The translations under genes were made by a program, and so were the position numbers. Below the pieces are notes generated by a model that worked only from the letters and a program-made list of their open reading frames with translations, made no database searches and was not told the origin of the DNA. This document shows, one piece after another, positions 47,793 to 60,940 of a DNA stretch of 64,000 nucleotides (positions are counted from its first letter, which is position 1; each line of letters begins with the position of its first letter). Source of the stretch: Petunia secreta (Eukaryota; Streptophyta; Magnoliopsida; Solanales; Solanaceae); NCBI GenBank assembly GCA_029990175.1, contig JARKIP010000065.1, positions 5,770,501 to 5,834,500 of the forward strand, in the 5' to 3' direction.

Positions 47793-48813
47793 AGGGTGTC
47801 AATGGTTTTCGAAAAACCGATCTAACCGACCGAACCGTACCGAATCGAATCGATTTTTAGGATATTTTTATCAAAATCGATGATTTGAATATAACTCTAT
47901 AACCGTACCGAATAATTAGGGTAAGTTTTTTTATAAAATAAAAAAATCGAAAAAATATCGAACCAAACCGAATATATTTACACACATAATATATATATAT
48001 ATGTTTTATGTGTTAAGTCTAAAAATAAATATAAGCAAATATTTTTAGTCAAGGTCTTGGACCTTGAGGTGATGGAAATACAACGTTGCATATACTAATT
48101 AGCACCGAAAGTGCAAACTACCAAACTCATCCACACTCATATAATCGTGTTGAAACTGAATCAATTGGTACAACTAATAAACTTGAGCATATATCATGCT
48201 ACTAAGTGACCAAGATATCAAAAAAAATTCTATTCGTTTAAATTTCTCTTAGCATATACTTAATATTTTATTATTCTAGTTATTGAGTTATATTGAATCA
48301 ATATATGTAAACTCGTGTTATTTAGAATTACTTTATTTATTTTATAATATCACTATAGAAAAATGTTCTTTTGATTAGTTGCCTTATAAATAAATTTTAC
48401 CAAAGTCATGTATATGGTATCGTGTTCTTTTATCTACTTAATAGAAACTGACAATCGCTTATAGCTCGATACTGGAGAACGAAAATATATCAAGTACTTA
48501 AATATTAGTTACGAACATTTAAGAGTCATTACTTATTCAAATATTATCTTAAATTATACTTTATGTGTTATATTAAATTTATAGGTATTTTACATAAAAA
48601 CCGCACATTCTAATAATGGTACGACTCTGCTACTACTGAGTTCTAAAATAAATTTACCGCAAATTAACCGAACCGAACCGAAACCGAAGAAAAACCGACA
48701 TGAATGAGACGGTTTGAAAAGTCTTATATTGGTTATGCACAACAAAGTAACCGAAAAATTGGTGTGGTATACATTACATGAAAAAAACGACGAACCGAAC
48801 CATTGACACCCCT
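47793..48813. mobile_element. hAT-like non-autonomous element
   Basis: The left end AGGGTGTCAATGG and right end CCATTGACACCCCT are inverted repeats of a type common in plant hAT MITEs. Subterminal CCGAACCGAACCG-like repeats lie inside both ends (about 47818-47850 and 48660-48690). The ~1 kb body is AT-rich and noncoding. The left flank is poly-T and I cannot confirm an 8-bp duplication. Confidence 0.7.
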
Positions 48814-48942
48814 ACCTTTTTACAAGTTTACTAAGTAATAATGGTTAGAGCCTGTTTGGGATTGCTGCCAAAAACTGCTTATTTTGAAAATTACTTTTCA
48901 AAAAAGTGCTTTTGCATAATAATAATAACTAGTATAGTACTT

Positions 48943-48953
48943 GCGCGACGCGC
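48943..48953 (-). other. Helitron 3' hairpin
   Basis: Perfect 5-bp GC stem with a one-base loop, 10 bp from the CTAG end. Confidence 0.8.
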
Positions 48954-51240
48954 GATCTATATCAATAGAAATTAATCGGAACAAATTTATTTATTAAAGT
49001 AACAAATATAAATTCATTATAAGAATTAAGTTTTTATCATTGTGGTTCCCTATTTCTCTTGCTATTGGTTTGAAACATACCCAGTGAATGATACCCCAAT
49101 AAGAAAATATGAAATATTAAAGATACATTAAGCAAAGGACATAAAATTTAACGCATCCTGCTAGCTTTTCTCTTGTTGCAAACTTCGAAATGGTTATCTA
49201 TATATTATTAATGTGACATGTTCGAAGCTTTCACTAAATTCATAACTTTGAATTAAGTCTGTCAATTACTTTCTGATTCTCTCTTCTTTTTTCCTTTAAA
49301 ATCATTAGTAACACAATATGAGTTCTTAACTTAAACATAAAGACGGTAACATTTCAAACTTAAATGACCTTGATTCCTAATTTGATCACCTAAAATTTGA
49401 TATATGAAGTTTATCTTGCTCTACTCTTCATGGCTTGATTTTGAATTTGGCCTTATGTTTTTTATTTTAACCTGCATACAAATTAAAGATACAATCAATC
49501 AATTTATCAATATAAAAAGGAGGTAAGTAAAGGCTCCAATGCAAGCTCAACTGTATTAAAAATAGTTATACTTTTTTTTTAGGTTAAAAAAAATGAAAAA
49601 TCAAATCAATCTTTCTTGTAAAACTTTAGATCTACTTCATAAGAATAATATAGTCAAAACAGACATCGCTTACAACAACGTATCTTGACATATTTTTTTT
49701 TTTTTTTTGGGATATGTCTCCCGAAGGGACAGTTATGTAGGCAAGTATAACTTAAAAATTCAAACCATATAAGGGAAGAAAAGATAAGATTCGCATGCTC
49801 ATTACAGTCAATTTTCCAAGCATTCTGATCAATGTCAAGATCTACAATGCTTGCATGTGAAGGTTCATATAGATTAAGTGTTTAAGTAACTCAAAGAATG
49901 TTTAAACTCAGGAACCATCAATAGGATATTTTACAACTAAATTGAAGCAGCATTCCAATTTTTGAATTGTAATTTACTTAGTTTTGAACATACAAATTGC
50001 ATAGTGGCTTTGCCTCAGATATTATTTTTATTTTAGTTGCAGCAAATGTAGTCAATTAGGAATTTGCAGTGATAACCATGTTTTATTATGATCGATCAAT
50101 GCACACAATATAAATTGTTATTGCACTATGAGATTCTATTTCATGGTTAAGAAGCTGCAAAACTCACACCAAAAGAAGGAATTTTATACATACATAGCCG
50201 CATAAACGCATGCACTAAAAGAACCAAAATTATTCGTCAACAAATCACATAACTTAAATTATATATGTATCAAAGTGACAGCTTATCTCAACGACGTCCA
50301 AAAACTGATGCACGACAAAGGCCAATATTTTTGTGTTTATCATTTTTTAGTGTGACTCATTCTTCAATAATGATCTCATTGAGAGTAACCATATGAATAA
50401 AGCAAACAAAAGACTTGATACGATAGACATTGATCAGATTAGCATTATCCCGTTTCGGCCTTTCCAAATGAACTCCCGTAGTAAGTAATCATTTCATACC
50501 ATAGCAAATACTAAGGAACTGTACTTTCTATTCCCTCCAGCTTCATTGAGAGTTCTGTAAAGCATTACTGCTACTGTGCTTCAGTCGTCCAAGCTCTAGC
50601 TTAACTCCGTATCTTGTGGTTTGCTACTAAGAAACAAAAGAATAACTACTTGACTCATGTTAGAAGTTCATCCCTATATGTCAAAGTCACTTCATTCTTT
50701 CCATCTTCATTTGGTATTATCCATTCTACATAATCGGTACACTTTCTCTTCAATTTACATTTATCATAAAATAAATTAAAGAATTAAAACCCAAGAGAGA
50801 GGACAAAAGGACAAAAAAAAAAATTTGGAATTAGGCCTTCTTCATATCTGGACCTGCAACTTGCACCCTGTAATTTATCATTAAGCTTAATTTCTTCATT
50901 CATATCACAAAGAAAAGTAGTAATCATGCATTATATTTACATCAAATAAATATATAATTGATCTAGAGAGAAAGTTTGGTAGTTGAATTTCATACTTTAA
51001 TATTCATTGTTACAACATAAACAACAAATAATAGTAGCATTTAGATTAATTTGTTTCAAGTGCATATGAGAATTTATATAGACGTCTTTGGAACATCCGT
51101 TACAATGCAAGCATGTGGTATCAAAACAGTACGACCTACGGAGCAAATATTAATAACGATTAACATAATAGTTCACAAAACAAAAAAGCATAAAGAATGA
51201 AAAGTAAAATTAATTCATAAAAAATAATGCTTACATGTGC

Positions 51241-51387
51241 TTAAAGAGTTGTCGTGTCATTATCGGAGGAATCAACTGAAGTTTGCAAAGACCCAATGCA
51301 CCTTCCCTTTGTTCCATAAAACATTGTTGTCATGTGTGAAAAATCTTCTATTTTTACTTCGAAGGGACATATTTGTTGGAAAATCAT
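51241..51387 (-). CDS. Short ORF inside the Helitron-like element, doubtful
   Basis: 48 codons, starting MIFQQICPFEVKIED and ending NDTTTL. A TATA-like TTTATATAGG lies about 100 bp upstream on the minus strand (about 51490). The composition looks more protein-like than its surroundings, so it could be a captured exon. I recognise no family. It may equally be chance. Confidence 0.2.
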   Translation of the reverse strand: MIFQQICPFEVKIEDFSHMTTMFYGTKGRCIGSLQTSVDSSDNDTTTL

Positions 51388-52936
51388 AAAAATGCTTCTA
51401 CTAAAAACAAAGAAGACGAAATTCTTCTACACAGAAGAAAAAGCCTCTCTCAGTGATGTGATTGGAATTTTGTAGAGATATGGTCACCTATATAAATATT
51501 TAAATTTAAATCCACTTGATAGAATCTTGTAAGAGGAGAAAATTTAGGAGGACTCAATCATGGAGAAAAAATGCTTCATCGTGTAAAGCAGTTTCCAGAT
51601 TTTGTGTAAAATATATTTGATGTAGTTACAGGGTAGATTAACTTTTCCATCGTGCAGTCATAACTGTCCTGAGAAAATGGAATTAGCAGTCAAATAAAAC
51701 TCCTCATCGTCCAGAGTAAACTGAGATACTGTTGTGGATTTGGATCAAAGAATTTATTTGACAATGCGAAAGTTAATATGCGCAAGCTAATTGCCGACAA
51801 TTTGTATTATTTAAAATTTAATTATTTATTTATGTTTCAGCTAAAGAAAACTACCCACCTCTACTGTAAACCACAATGCAAGGGGTTAAGGATGTAGTTT
51901 TGATCTGTAAAAGTTACTGCTACTATTTATGCACAATTACCCATGTTATCAAACAACTAACCATGTTCTTATCCACGTTTTTTCATTAACTTTTCAATTT
52001 AAAAATAACAAACATCTCAAATTGAGAAAACTAACAACTACTTTGTCCTAAGAACTACCCCAACTATCTAACTACTGCCTTGCTTTTAATAATATATAGA
52101 TAAGCAGTTTTTGTTTGGACAACTCATTGGAGAAGCACTTTTGATAAATAATTTGTTTGGTTAATCTTTACGAAAAAGTACTTTTGAGTGTCAAATTACG
52201 AAAAGGAAATCCAATTTCATTTTATATTTTGATTATTAGGAACAAAAATATAAATTAAATATTTATCATAAAAGACTTTAATTTAAAAAAGAAAATATTT
52301 AGTTAAAATATAAAACATAAAGTAAAAGGTAGAAATTTAAGTTTTTGAACCACAAAAAATATAGTTAAATCAAAGTGATAGCGTAATTATGATTTCTTGT
52401 AATTACCTATATTTAAAAGATAAATTAAATATTTCAAAACAAATCATTCAAAATAAATTTAAACATACACTCCAAAAATCAATATATACTAATCCACCAC
52501 TTGTATTTTCAATAAAAAATTTAAATAAATACAATCTTAAAATTATAGTTGAAGCAAATTAAAAAGATTACATACCTTAAGAAATTGTTAACTGACTCAA
52601 GAATTTTGTTCTTGTAGTTGTAGCTTGGCAGAAAGAAAAACTGTATAGGGTTGAGAGAAATACCTAGAAATATAATTTTATTTTGAAATATTTGTGGTTA
52701 ATTAATAGGGATAATTTGGTAAGTAAGAATTTTTTGTAAGGATATTTTTTTCTTGAAAAAATTAATAAATTGCTTCTGCTTCGTGGGAGAACCTACAAAT
52801 ATCTGATTCTCCCCAAAAGCAGAAAAACTACTTCCGCTTCTGCTAAAAGTACTTTTTTCCCGTGCCAAACACCTCAAAAAATCTAAAAAAACTAATTTAA
52901 TACTTTTGACTTTAGAGAAGCAATACCAAACAAGCT

Positions 52937-53495
52937 ATTAGTCCAATTCCAATATCAAAGCAAGCAATGGTGAACGACACGGCGCATTTTGCGATGGAAT
53001 TGAAGTAATTTATAGAAAGATATCCTAAATCCTTCTTCACTACCATTTAGCAAAGAAGTTATTAGGATATCAAACTTTAGTAAAAAAAAAAAAAAAAAAA
53101 CATATTTCACTCAGTTCATCCACTCGGTTCAAATTTGGGCAAGTTGATCTAAAAATATATTCATGACGTACGAGTAAGATTGGGCAAATTAAATCTTAGT
53201 AAGGCTATCTAATAGTTTAGACTGATTTGGATCATTTTATTATGGCTTTATCTGACATATTACATGGAAATGCAATCGGGAAGTGGGAACAACCACTGCT
53301 GTTTGCATCAAGATAAACTGACAAAATTACAATTCTTTGAATGTGGCTCTTCCTTGAACACTGCGCGAACATAAAATGATCTGTGCACCGAGCTGTTTTC
53401 TTTTTTATTTATTATATTTTTATTTTTTCACATACATTTGTAATATTTGTCATCGGGCTAGTGAGTAGCCAACAATCCCCTTTCCTATTAGAGTT
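52937..53495. other. Unassigned AT-rich spacer
   Basis: Contains a poly-A run (53082-53100) and no recognisable feature. Confidence 0.4.
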
Positions 53496-54331
53496 TGTGT
53501 TGGCCTAAATCTGATTAGGACAATAAATCGAATTTATTTTTGGTTAACAAGCAATCGTTCGTATCAAAGTCAAAAAATAACAAGAAGCACAATAAGAAAA
53601 GTCGAACAATAGCAATGAGACAAAGATAAGTGTTTGTTGATTATTTTTTGAATCCCTTTCCATAATTACAAAGAGACTATTTATAGCATACAAGAGTGGA
53701 GAAGTAATAATAAAGGGAAAATTACGCCACATAACCGTTGGGAAAGAATAATTACTATTTTTGTCCACCTTTTGTTGTTTCTTTCTTTCCATAACCATAC
53801 ATATATATTAAATATTTTGGATATATATTTAATATTATGTATTTTGGATATATATATATTTAATAGATATTTAATATATATTTAATATATATTTCGGATA
53901 TATATTTAATATATTTTAAATATTTTGAATATATATTTATGTATTAAGTTTTTGGATAGAAAAAGTTATGGACAACTAAAAGTAAATATTTGTTGATGGC
54001 CGGATATTTATGTAAACTTCCCAAGTAATAAATACAATTAAGGGCCATTACTCCACGTTCAACCATGGCCAGCCCATGATCTTCCTCTTTAATGTGGCAA
54101 TAATAGGCAACTGTTACAACATTAACTGCTCCAAAGAGTAACGGCTTCCCCGAGGGTTGTACCAAACGCCTCGGGGAACCCAACCTCCATGTGCCCGAGG
54201 CGTGGACTTCATCAAGGCTTGCTGATGCCCCTTGCCCTCGATTTTCTTCCGAGGAGTTAGCTCAACAGGTGCTCGTTAAAACTTGCGTCGAACTCTGGGT
54301 TCGAGGCACGATTGATTTTTCACCCAATACA
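53496..54331 (-). repeat. T3 3' LTR, with extra AT-rich block
   Basis: Starts TGTGTTGGCC and ends CACCCAATACA. It aligns with the right LTR except for about 300 bp (roughly 53709-54030) absent there, which includes repeated GGATATATATTTAATAT units. Confidence 0.85.
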
Positions 54332-54349
54332 GATAGTCCCCCCACTCCT
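54332..54349 (-). other. T3 polypurine tract
   Basis: Same G-rich minus-strand block as in T1 and T2. Confidence 0.78.
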
Positions 54350-54410
54350 CGAGTAGTTGACAAAAATTTTGAGGAGTGAAATGAATATGAGCGGGAAGTT
54401 GACGTGGCCA

Positions 54411-54547
54411 CACGTGCACCATGAAATTCGAAAATGGCGGTTGTCATTCGTATTCCCATCCATCACACGTGGCATCCGTTGATTGGGTGTGACTCTTCGT
54501 TCCTCCTTCCCCATGTAAATGCAATGATGACTCTTACACTATATATA
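54411..54547 (+). promoter_or_regulatory. Putative promoter of the T3 antisense gene
   Basis: CACGTG G-boxes at 54411-54416 and 54466-54471, then TATATATA at about 54540. The first useful ATG is at 54680. The layout matches T2. Confidence 0.5.
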
Positions 54548-54679
54548 CCCCAACTTGTCGTCCTTCTCTTTACTTTCAATATTTCAAGCAACAGTAAATT
54601 TCTATAGCAAAGTTTCATCTTTGAGTTCCTTCTTCTTGAATCTCAGTTAGAAAAGAATGCCACCAATCTTTTAGCAAAA

Positions 54680-57128
54680 ATGTCTGCAACCCACTGTGTG
54701 CAAAATTCTTCCGGTCCCTCTGAAGAAAGGGTCCTTGACGTTGCCACCATAGTCGTCGGCGACGAGCTAGTGAACGTCCTAGTGCCTTTAAAGATTATCA
54801 CGTCGACGGATGAAACACAAAGGCAACATCACACCCAAGAGGTTTAAACTCGAGGCAGCGCAAAGCCACTGCCAACCGTGGGAACATTAAGGAAACATGT
54901 GGCGAAGAAGAAAACGCCGCCGCGGAAGTTGGCGACACTGGGGCAGAAATTTCGAAACCCAAGAAAAAGAAATCCTCTTTGAAAGAGCTCACGCCTCACG
55001 ATGTCATACCTGTAAAGCTTAACCTTTCAAATGATTTCAAGATGCAGGACCAAACTGAAGCTGATATTGATAGGAATAGAAATATTCCAGTTCAAAACAC
55101 ACCGAGCCTAATTACTCAAGCCAATATTCATTTGGTTCGGGAAGACTGTAAATGAGGCCCTGAGGTCCAAGTTAGTATCCCTACCCCGGAGAGCCGAACC
55201 TGTGACAAAGCGGAGGGGAGGTCTTTTGTGTAGACTTACCCCTTGACAATCGGATTCACCCTACCTATCCACGAGGTCGTTGAAATTTTCTGCCGAACCT
55301 ACGACTTCTGTATAGCTCAGATCGGCCCCAGGCTCTAGAGGGTTGTGCAGTGCCTCGATTACTTGAGTAAAAGGGCAGTGGTTTCCTTCACTTTCCATCA
55401 CTTTATCTATCTCTTTTCCCCCACATTGCATAAATATGGGGTTGTTCAACTCAACAAACGAGGCAAATTCTCGCTGATCACAAAAGGCAAGGACACAGAA
55501 GACTGTGGATGGAACGATCGCTTCGTTCTACTGCCAACCAATCTTCCGTCCTCAAAGCCTGATTTCCCTAAGTGGTAGAACCAAACACGTAAGCATTTGC
55601 TTCATCTGCCTTCAATAACTTCCCTCTTCGCAATTCTTTATTTCTAACTTTTTTTGCTTCAATTTCTTTAGCTGAGTCAATCCCTATTACTCCTCCAGAC
55701 AACTTGACTACTTGGGTGCAAGCCATCATTGATGTGAAGCCAAGGGAAGAAAGATCATGGATGATCTAGACTGCTTTGAGCGAAATCTGACAAGGGTAAT
55801 CACATCCTCTCTTTTCTTTTAACACTTTACTTCTAATCCTTTTTTCTTCACTGAGTCCTTTTTTTTTTTTCTCTTTCTTCTCTTTTGAAGCTCCATAGAG
55901 GAAAAGGCAAACTTCGAAGAAATCCTCCGAGGCCAAGCGGGCTAGAGTGGAGATAATGCCATTTCCAACCCCGAGGCTGTTTCTCCTCCTCATAGGGGTT
56001 TGATTGATGAGCCTGAAGAGGATAAGCCTCATAGGGAGATTGAAACAATCAACCTCGAGAAGCTGACTCAACCGGCTGATAAAGTTGGAGAGACAATCCC
56101 CTCATTAGGTAATAAGGAGAAGAGTGTGGATGGGCCCCCTCGTGCTGAAAAGAGGGCTTCATGAGCTGCTTCTGAGCCTTCTTATGATTCAGTTCCTCGA
56201 AGGCAAGTTAGGAGTTTGAACTTCCCTCTGATCTCTGCCTTTTAGATAATGATGTAGCTGTCCCAATCAACTGTAGAGAACTCCTCGGGAGGCTGGAGTG
56301 GGAACGCCTCGGGAGATCATCTGTTCCTGATTTTATGGTCGAGCGTCTCAGCATGCAATTCAGGCATCCTTACTTCATTTTTCCTTTTTCAGTTTCCACT
56401 ATTCCTCTTTCTTGCCCTAACTCCTTAGTTAAACCTTTATAGGGGGTACATTTATTCAATTAGAGCTATCGAGATTGAGGCCCACCGAGCTTCCATCCTT
56501 AAGAGGACCAAGAATGAATGTGATCAAATAAGAATTGGCCTTGAATCTCGAATAGTCGAATCTTGAAAAGCGACTACTCGACGCTAAAATTGAACTAGAT
56601 GAAGTTCGGAAAGTTGCTGACAAGTCTGACCTCGAGGCGACTAATGCTCGCGAGGCTGTATCTTCCACCGAGGCTAGAATTGCAGCCCTGAAGGAGACTT
56701 GCAAAGCCGAGCTGAAAAGAGTAACCGATGAGGCCAATGCTACCATCACCAAAAATGCTGAGAAGTATCACTCCAAGCTGAAGGAAAACTTCCTCAAAAT
56801 AATCGAGCTAGCTGAGAGAAAGAAATTTCTCAAGGCTGAGGTTGAGACCCTTCGGGGTAAAATAGTGTCTTCCTTGTCGAAGAGGAAAATGAGAGCAAAA
56901 AGGGCCAAAGTTGATAAGAATTAGACCATTATCCAAACAAAGTTGAAAACTCTCAATCATTGCCAAGCTGGGGCGAATCTAGACGCAGAGATAGCCAAGA
57001 CAGAAAGCGATGATGCGAAAGCCCAACAACTGATGGACAAACTCCCTTCGAGCAGTGAGAGCTCAGATGATGAATTTGCTGATGCGGAAGAAGGCCCTGA
57101 AGCTGAGACTTCGAGTGTCGAAGAGTGA
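54680..57128 (+). pseudogene. T3 antisense gene, decayed
   Basis: Exon 1 (54680-55588) begins MSATHCVQ and keeps HDVIPVKLNLSNDF, NTPSLITQANIHLV, VVQLNKRGKFSLI and GWNDRFVLLPTN, collinear with T1 exon 1. Stops occur at about 54846, 55153, 55232, 55337 and 55577. An acceptor at 55670-55671 starts exon 2. The coiled-coil region is broken between about 56450 and 56930. The acidic C-terminus (KLPSSSESSDDEFADAEE) ends at 57128, matching the LPSSSESSE tail in T1. Confidence 0.7.
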
Positions 57129-57806
57129 TGACTCTTCTTTATTTTTTGCTAAGGTTATTCGAGCCTTTTGTATATAACTTTTGGGCCTCCGAGCCTTTAT
57201 TAATGAAGTTTCTGTTGATTGTGTCTTTCCTTTGCTTTTGAAATTGCTTGTACTTAGAATAATTTGCTTGCTTGCAAGACTTGGAAAAATTCATCCTTAA
57301 GACTCAGAAGAAATTCATATTAAGTTAAAGCTAGCTTAGAACGATGTCTTGTTCTCGAGCCACGGCATAATAAAAAACACTTTGGCTATAATCATGAAAT
57401 CAGAAATAGAAAAGATGTCGAATCAAGTTTTATTCCATTGACAAATTCGAGCCGATCTTACCTAAAACTTAGTCATAATAAGACTTAGGCGCATTTTCAG
57501 TACAAAGCCACTTCGGGCGATAACAATAACTGACTAAGATAATCTCTAGGAAACAGTCCCCGATTCGTAGATAGCTTGTCTTCGGGTTTCGTTTGTCGAA
57601 GTCCCCTGTTAAGAAGCCCTGAGTTGAAAGCTAACTGCATAAATTCCCTTTGCATCCCCCTAGTGGTCAGGTGTGAAGAATGGAGACTCGAGCACTGTAT
57701 ATCATTCCCTTCGCTTCCTGAAAAGGTCAAGCAAAGAAAAATGAGGGATTAGCATCATTCGACCCAAGCGTTGAAGCATAGACAGCTCGATGTCGTAGGT
57801 GAAAGA
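57129..57806. other. T3 convergent 3' region
   Basis: Noncoding. TTAATGAAG near 57200 and AGAACGATGTCTTGTTCTCGAG near 57338 (shared block with T1 and T2) lie between the antisense gene and the integrase end. Confidence 0.5.
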
Positions 57807-58830
57807 TTATGTTTGACGAAGGGTAATGTACCTCAATGTCAAAAATAGTAGCACTTTGAGTTGGAGATATTCCAATTTAAAGGCTCTTGTTTGCCTCGGA
57901 GATCTTCGAGCTGGTAAGATCTTTCCCACGATGGCCTTAATTCGATAAGGCCCTTCCCAATTAGCAGCCAATTTTCCTGCATTTTTCTCCTTGGTCGTGT
58001 TATTTGGGTCCCTTAAGACATAATCGCCAGCCTTAAAGGCTCTGAATTTAGCCTTCCTATTCAAGTAGGCCTCGATCTATCGCTTTTGGGCTGTCAACCT
58101 AACCAAAGCCAGTTCCCTTTGCCCTTTGAGTAAATCTTGTTCCACGCGCATAGCTTGCTGGTTTGACTCCTCGATTTCATGAGCATACCGAAGGCTGGGC
58201 TCACCAACCTCGACAGGAATCAACGAGTCAATCCCATAGGTGATGGAAAATGGGGTCTCCCCAGTGCTATTTTTCTTACTCATTCTCTTTTTAAGATTCT
58301 CCATGATTATCCTATTCGAGGACTCAGCCTGCCCATTAGCACTGCGGTGATAAGGCGTTGAGACCACTTTTTTAATTCCCCATTTTGCAAAAAAAAAGTA
58401 GTAACCGCCGAACCCACGAGCTATGTGCCATTATCACATGTTATCTCCCTTGAAACTCCAAATATACATATGATATTCTTCCCAATGAAGTAAATACCCT
58501 AGAAAAAGATCCTGCCTCGACACACTTGGTGAAATAATCAGTGAGTAAAAGAATGAATTTGACACTACCCATTGCTTTGGAAAATAGGCCTACAATATCC
58601 ATCCCCAATTTCATAAATGTCCATAGCGATACGATTGAATGCAATGGCTCAGCTTGTTGATGGATCATCGAAGCATGCTTCTTATACTTGTCACATTTTT
58701 TAACAAATGATCTAGCATCTTCACTCATCTCGGGCCAGTAGTAGCTAGCTCGAAGGAGCTTACGTGCCAAGGCCTTTCCCCTCGGAGTGATTTCCACACT
58801 CGCCCTCGTGCACCTCTCTCATCACAAAGC
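57807..58830 (-). pseudogene. T3 integrase, fragmented
   Basis: Pieces in three frames: a zinc-module remnant and KLGMDIVGLFS core start (58441-58797); core and following segment with YHRSANGQAESSNRI and STGETPFSITYGIDS (58077-58367); C-terminal NWEGPYRIKAIVGK (57807-58064). The CDNG segment is disrupted near 58430, where a poly-A run causes a frame change. Non-functional. Confidence 0.8.
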
Positions 58831-58989
58831 CATAATCCCCTGGACCCAAACATTTGGCCGTCGGGCTGCAGTAGAGGTTTTTTATATAATTGCCCTTGTA
58901 CAAGTGGTTATGGGACCACTTGCCTTCCGAGCTTCTCAGCTTCCCTCTTGTCTGCCGACATGATTCCTAAATCCAGATAGGAAATAAAC

Positions 58990-59500
58990 TTGGTCCGCTA
59001 ATCTCAATGTCTATTTACTGCATTTGCCTCCAACATCATTTTTCCCACCACAGATGTGAGATTTCGAACTTTTGCATCAGCCCCGAGTCCCCAGCTTTGA
59101 TAGCAGAAGCCAAGTGAGCCAATGAATCTACTTTTGCATTTTCTTCTCGAGGGATTTGCTGGACTTTCTATTCTTGGAACGAACCGATGGCTTGCTGTCC
59201 TCAAATCACAAATTTTTTCATTCTGGGATCCCGAGCCAAAAAGTCACCAAGGGTCTGGTTCACAACTAACTGCGAATCACTCCTTAGCTCGATTTTCTTA
59301 GCCCCTATTTTTTAGCAATTTTTAAACCCGCTATTGCAGCCTCATACTCAGCTTCATTGTTAGTCAACTTTCCAAATTTCACTGAATGCCTCAATCTCTC
59401 CCCCGTATAAGTTACGAGCACTATTCTGAGCCCCGAGCCATTGGAATTAGTTGCTCCATCAGTGTAAAGTTTCCACAACCCGGAGGCTGGACCCTTTGAA
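58990..59500 (-). pseudogene. T3 second RNase H remnant
   Basis: Minus-strand traces of the TDGATNSNGSG-type motif (about 59445-59475) and later segments align in position with T2 27560-27964, in changing frames. Confidence 0.55.
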
Positions 59501-60940
59501 AATATTTTCTTCTTTTCTGCCTCAGAGAGTATTTTGGCACTGAATCAGCTACGAAATCTGTCAAAACTTGAGATTTTATGGCAGTCCGAGGCTGATATAC
59601 AGTGTCATACTCGCTTAGCTCAACTTCCCACTTAGATAATCTCCCCAAAAATTCAGGCTTATGTAGTATAGTTCTCAAGGGGAAAGTTATTACTACAGCT
59701 ATAGGATGACATTGAAAATAGGGCCGAAGTTTACGAGATGCTATAACCAAGGCAAGTTCTAATTTTTCTGGATGAGGGTACCTTGTTTCGGCATCAAGAA
59801 GAGTCATGTTGACGTAGTATATAGGCTGGTTCTTCCCATCCTCCTCTCGAACCAAAGCAACACTAACTGCCACTTCGGAGACAGCTAAATATATCAACAA
59901 TGTTTCCCCATCTCTTAGCTTGGCGAGCAACGGCGCATTTACCAAATAATGCTTTAGCTCTTTCAACGTTTCTCTACATTTAGGGGTCCACTCAAAGGTA
60001 ATGTTCTTTTTCAATACAGAAAAGAACTTGTTGCACCGCTCAGAGGACCTCGAGATAAATCTGCTAAGAGCGGCTAGTCGGCCAGTTAAACGTTGAACTT
60101 CTTTTGGGCTTGACAATTCTTCGGGAATTTCTTGAATAGCCTTGATCTTATCAGGATTTGCCTCAATGCCACGCTCGGAGACAATGAATCCTAAAAACAT
60201 TCCCGAGCCAATTCCAAAAGCATACTTTTTGAGATTTAACTTCTTGTAATATTGTCTCAAAATTACAAAAGCCTCTCTCAAATGGCTCAAATGATCTCCC
60301 ATTCAGACAGATTTTACTAGCATGTCGTCTATATAAGCTTTCATTGTTTTCCCAATATAATCTTTGACCATTCGACATACTAGCCTCTGATAGGTTGCTC
60401 CGACATTTTTGAGACCGAAGGTTCCTTCATCTGTGATGAAAGATGTTTTTTCCTCATCATTTAGATCTATTATAATTTGGTTGTACCCCGAGTACGCATC
60501 TAGGAAGGTTAATAGCTTATGTCCAGCCGTGGAGTCTATTAACTCATCTATCTAGGGTAAAGCATATGAATTCTTTGGGCAAGCCTTGTTCAGAACAGTA
60601 TAATCAACACACATCCTCTACTTGCCATTCTTCTTCAGTACCACCACCACGTTGGTGAGCCAATCGAGATACTTTACTTCTCTAATAAAACCATTGTCAA
60701 GCATCCTCTTGGTCTCATCTTGAATTGCCTTTTTCTTTATGCCGCACATACAACCTTTTCTTTTGTTTCACCGGAGGGTGGTTAGGGTCTACATTCAGCT
60801 TATGCGTCATTATCTCGGGGTCGATCCCAACCATGTCGGCATGAGACCGGGCGAAACAATCATCATTTGCTTTCAGCAACTCAATGAGAACTCTTTTTAA
60901 CTCGGGATCCAGCTCTGAGCCCACGTACACCTTCCTTTCT
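59500..60940 (-). pseudogene. T3 reverse transcriptase and first RNase H
   Basis: RT start with YVGSELDPELKRVLIELL (60715-60930). YIDDM is still readable near 60320 but is out of frame with the rest. RNase H with FEWTPKC, YYVNMTLLDAETRYPHPEKL and LRPYFQCHPIAVV (59500-60000). At least four stops or frame changes. Non-functional. Confidence 0.8.

Larger units (their letters stand above)
48929..52100 (-). mobile_element. Non-autonomous Helitron-like element
   Basis: On the minus strand it starts TCTATATATT (52100 leftwards) and ends CTAG (at 48929). A GCGCG-T-CGCGC hairpin (48943-48953) stands 10 bases before the CTAG. It sits exactly between host A and T, the Helitron target. These are the textbook end signals. 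No Rep or helicase coding sequence is visible, and no long open frame exists. Confidence 0.8.
48849..52936. mobile_element. TIR element (GCCTGTTTGG type), split by a Helitron-like insertion
   Basis: The left end AGCCTGTTTGGGATTGCT is inverted against the right end AGCAATACCAAACAAGCT. Subterminal AAAACTGCTTATT and CAGAAAAACTACTTCC blocks are also opposed. Taking out 48929-52100 leaves about 0.9 kb, noncoding. The superfamily is uncertain (hAT-like by end sequence). Confidence 0.55.
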
